Below are positions 5,643 to 7,849 of a stretch of 7,849 nucleotides of DNA, piece after piece (within the stretch, counting starts at the first letter, position 1; every line of letters begins with the position of its first letter). The DNA is from an uncultured Planctomycetales bacterium (lineage in GTDB: Bacteria > Planctomycetota > Planctomycetia > Isosphaerales > Isosphaeraceae). The notes beneath the pieces were generated by a model that was not told where the DNA came from, did not search any database, and saw only the letters and a list, made by a program, of their open reading frames with translations. Location of the stretch: positions 1-7,849 of the forward strand of contig CALCIB010000386.1 of NCBI GenBank assembly GCA_937907525.1, in the 5' to 3' direction. Both the position numbers and the translations under genes were made by a program.

Positions 5643-6566
5643 ATGTCCGACCGCCTCGACAAGATCGTCGCCGAACGCTTCCGGCTCTCCCGACGCGCCG
5701 CCCGCCAGGCGATCGAGCGCGGGCGGGTGGACGTCGACGGCCAGACCCGCGTCGATCCGGCCTTCGAGCCGGGGCCCGACGCGACGGTGACCCACGAGCC
5801 CAACCGACCCAGGCCCGGCGCGGTCGACCGTAAGATCGAGGTTTTGTACGAGGACCGCGACGTCCTGATCGTCGACAAGCCCGCCGGCCTCCTGGTCCAG
5901 CCGACCCCCGCGGGCGAACGCGACACCCTCCTGGAACGCGCCGGTCGCTATCAGATCCACAAGCGCGGCGTGAAGAAACCCTACGTCGGCATCGTCCACC
6001 GGATCGACCGCGACACCTCCGGCGCGGTCCTCCTGGTGACCAACCCCAAGGCGCTGCGGCCGTTCCAGGAACTGTTTCGCGGCCACGACGCCGACCGCGA
6101 ATACCTCGCGGTGGTGGAGGGGGTCTTCCTCACCGTCGAGGGCCGCGTCGAGATGCCGATCGTCCAGGACGCCGGCGACAACCGCCGCGGCGTCTCCCGC
6201 GACCCGGAGCGAGGCGCGTCGGCCGCGACCCGGTTCCGCGTGATCGAAAGCTACGGCACGCTCGCCAGCCTGGTTTCGCTTCGGCTGGAGACGGGGCGGA
6301 CCCACCAGATCCGCATCCACATGGCGGCGCTCGATCATACGGTCGTCGGCGACGCGGTCTACGGCCGCCGGGGCCGTCGCAAGTTCCCCATCCCGTTCCC
6401 TCGCCAGGCCCTGCACGCCGCGAGCCTGGGCTTCACCCACCCCGTCACCGGCGAACCCGTCCGCGTCGAGGCGCCGCGACCGGCCGACTTCGCCGGCCTC
6501 GTGGACCAGTTGACCCGCGACCACGGCGCGTCGCCGACGACCGTCGCCGACGCGACCCACCCCTGA
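5643..6566 (+). CDS. RluA-family RNA pseudouridine synthase with S4 domain
   Basis: The enzyme converts uridine to pseudouridine in RNA, most likely 23S rRNA by family precedent. The 307-residue protein begins with an S4 RNA-binding domain (about 1-50: SDRLDKIVAERF, SRRAARQAIERGRVDVDG). The catalytic domain follows: VLIVDKPAGLLVQP (74-87), the signature HRIDRDTSG (119-127) with catalytic Asp122, RTHQIRIHMA (219-228), GDAVYG (236-241) and LHAASLGFTHP (257-267). All key motifs are present and the length is normal for RluC/RluD-like enzymes; I cannot say which, so no symbol is given. The ATG at 5643 starts at the S4 domain; an in-frame upstream extension to 5574 would translate the promoter block and is rejected. 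A fragment of codons about 35-49 is duplicated upstream of the antitoxin. The next gene begins 15 bases after the stop. Confidence 0.95.
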   Translation: MSDRLDKIVAERFRLSRRAARQAIERGRVDVDGQTRVDPAFEPGPDATVTHEPNRPRPGAVDRKIEVLYEDRDVLIVDKPAGLLVQPTPAGERDTLLERAGRYQIHKRGVKKPYVGIVHRIDRDTSGAVLLVTNPKALRPFQELFRGHDADREYLAVVEGVFLTVEGRVEMPIVQDAGDNRRGVSRDPERGASAATRFRVIESYGTLASLVSLRLETGRTHQIRIHMAALDHTVVGDAVYGRRGRRKFPIPFPRQALHAASLGFTHPVTGEPVRVEAPRPADFAGLVDQLTRDHGASPTTVADATHP

Positions 6567-6581
6567 AGGACGGAGCGACCC

Positions 6582-7499
6582 ATGCCGCCGACCACATCGC
6601 GGAACCTGCAAGCCGAACTCAAGGCGCTGGACGATCGGATCAACGAGTTTCTCCCCGCGCGTTATCAGCACTGCTACAACGAGGTGCCGCCGACCTCGAT
6701 GGGCTCGGCGACGCTGAAGTACGACGAGTACGGCCGGGTCGCCTGGGGGGAGATCTGGACGACCTTCTGCGACCTGGCCCTGGCCGGCGGCCCCCCCCAC
6801 CGCGGCAAGCTGCTGGAGCCCCCGCCGGTGGAGGAGGTGGAGGCCGAACCCAGGCGGTACGCCGAGGTCCTCGCCGAGATCGACCGCGCCATCGGCCTGG
6901 CGACCGGCGCGGCGACCCTGCCGGGCTACGCGCCGGGATGGATCGGCGTCCCCTGCGCCGCGGTCGACGAGGCGACCTGGCTACAGTTCTCCGTCAACGC
7001 CGAGAACGTCTCCGCCCGCCGCCGCGGCCGGACGCTTCAGATCCCCGCCGGGCCCCATTTCCGGCCGGAGAAGGAGATCAAGAACCTGGTCGTGTCGCTG
7101 TTCAAGTCGCTGCACTACTGGGACGGCCACCTCACCGACGCGCAGCAGAAGCTCGCCGAGCACGAGAACTGGGAACCGGCGACCGCCGCCGACGCCGCCG
7201 CCGACCCCGAAAGCCACGCCGCGGCCTCCGCGGCGATCGAATCGGCCTTCCGCGACGCCGGCTTGACGATCTCGCCCCGCCGCTACCCCGGCTGGATCGG
7301 CGCCGAGACCGCCGACGAGGAGACCGCCGTCTGGCTGCTCCGCGCCATACTCGTGGAGCGCGTCCTCGCCCGTCGCGAGGACCACGTCCTCTACCTCCCG
7401 ATCGAGGTCGCCGCCGACGCCAACCGCGGGGCGCGCGTCGCCGCGGTCTTCCGCGACGCCTGGGAACTCTGGATGGCCCACTCCCGGGGCGTCGGCTGA
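6582..7499 (+). CDS. Uncharacterised protein with a duplicated PGWIG domain
   Basis: I do not recognise this 305-residue protein. It has no signal peptide or membrane helix and is probably cytoplasmic. The N-terminal part has an unusual conserved-looking stretch, WGEIWTTFCDLALAGGPPHRG (about 55-75). Two copies of a domain follow. Residues 118-157 and 236-275 align without gaps over 40 positions with 16 identities, both starting PGWIG, sharing Trp-Leu in the middle, then a conserved Ala-Arg-Arg and a Leu...Pro near the end. Each is preceded by a helix-like segment (about 93-112 and 212-228). The linker has KEIKNLVVSLFKSLHYWDGHL (about 164-184) and an Ala/Asp-rich patch (about 200-216). The ATG at 6582 has GGAG six bases upstream. 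The 15-base gap from the pseudouridine synthase suggests one transcript, but a shared role is only a guess. Confidence 0.8.
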   Translation: MPPTTSRNLQAELKALDDRINEFLPARYQHCYNEVPPTSMGSATLKYDEYGRVAWGEIWTTFCDLALAGGPPHRGKLLEPPPVEEVEAEPRRYAEVLAEIDRAIGLATGAATLPGYAPGWIGVPCAAVDEATWLQFSVNAENVSARRRGRTLQIPAGPHFRPEKEIKNLVVSLFKSLHYWDGHLTDAQQKLAEHENWEPATAADAAADPESHAAASAAIESAFRDAGLTISPRRYPGWIGAETADEETAVWLLRAILVERVLARREDHVLYLPIEVAADANRGARVAAVFRDAWELWMAHSRGVG

Positions 7500-7544
7500 C
7501 GGCGGAGAGTGATGCCATCCGATGTAAGCATGTAATCAAATCTC

Positions 7545-7849
7545 CCTTCTCCCCTTGAGGGAGAAGGTGGCCGAAGGCCGGATGAGGGGTTGCGTTTCCA
7601 GGGGCTTCCGGTCACGCCCCCCCTCATCTCTTCCTTCTCCCCTTGAGGGAGAAGGTGGCCGAAGGCCGGATGAGGGGGGGACGTTTCCAGGGGCTTTCGG
7701 TCGCGCCACCCCTCATCTCTTCCTTCTCCCCTTGCGGGAGAAGGTGGCCGAAGGCCGGATGAGGGGGGGACGTTTCCAGGGGCTTTCGGTCGCGCCACCC
7801 CTCATCTCTTCCTTCTCCCCTTGCGGGAGAAGGTGGCCGAAGGCCGGAT
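7545..7849. repeat. Tandem array of an ~89-bp palindromic repeat, cut by the window end
   Basis: Units begin at 7545, 7633, 7722 and 7811, giving periods of 88, 89 and 89 bases; the last is cut off at 7849. Each starts with hairpin CCTTCTCCC / GGGAGAAGG (loop CTTGA in the first two, CTTGC in the last two), followed by the small hairpin GGCC-GAA-GGCC, then GATGAGGGG. The ~44 bases between cores are also conserved and end in CCCCTCATC, which pairs with the GATGAGGGG of the following core. The array begins 46 bases after the stop codon at 7499 and is the inverted relative of the copy at 8-54. No gene is present; frames through it are repeat-derived. Confidence 0.88.

Noticed and set aside
7391..7798. 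Minus-strand reading frame through the repeat array, rich in PPSPxxGEG motifs
   Set aside because: The protein repeats simply translate the 89-bp DNA repeat, and the frame also runs into the 3' end of the + strand gene. It is a typical false gene of such arrays.
7545..7849. CRISPR array
   Set aside because: Units are ~89 bases apart and the intervening sequences are themselves nearly identical, so there are no unique spacers. No cas gene is visible.
1..7849. Composite transposon bounded by inverted copies of the palindromic repeat
   Set aside because: The end copies are inverted to each other, but the repeat is a dispersed type also found within the left region. No transposase is present and the window ends are arbitrary.

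Overview
The window is very GC-rich and every gene I can support lies on the + strand. GC content, weak or absent ribosome binding sites before several genes, dispersed palindromic repeats and a secreted PQQ-propeller protein suggest a soil or freshwater planctomycete, possibly of the Isosphaeraceae. That placement is inference from style; no marker gene here settles it.

Layout. 1-392: gene-free, with several full or half copies of a palindromic repeat. 393-1232: membrane protein with a C-terminal zinc ribbon, function unknown. 1438-2778: exported PQQ-type beta-propeller protein. 2776-2887: a 112-bp MITE-like element that contributes the last base of that gene's stop codon, followed by a strong hairpin. 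2980-4602: purH, for the last two steps of IMP synthesis. 4823-5510: a two-gene toxin-antitoxin operon (ribbon-helix-helix antitoxin and VapC-type PIN toxin). 5643-6566: an RluA-family pseudouridine synthase. 6582-7499: an unrecognised protein built on a duplicated domain, 15 bases downstream and probably co-transcribed. 7545-7849: a tandem array of an ~89-bp palindromic repeat that continues past the window.

The most informative structure is around the toxin-antitoxin operon. The block just upstream of the pseudouridine synthase gene, with a TATACT promoter-like element, recurs 875 bases earlier, upstream of the antitoxin. That upstream copy is followed at once by a short fragment matching codons inside the pseudouridine synthase gene. 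The toxin-antitoxin operon therefore appears to sit between an intact and a decayed copy of its neighbour's 5' region, and may be read from a captured copy of that promoter.

The genes do not form one obvious pathway: purH and the pseudouridine synthase are housekeeping, the toxin-antitoxin pair, the MITE and the repeats are accessory, and two proteins are uncharacterised.
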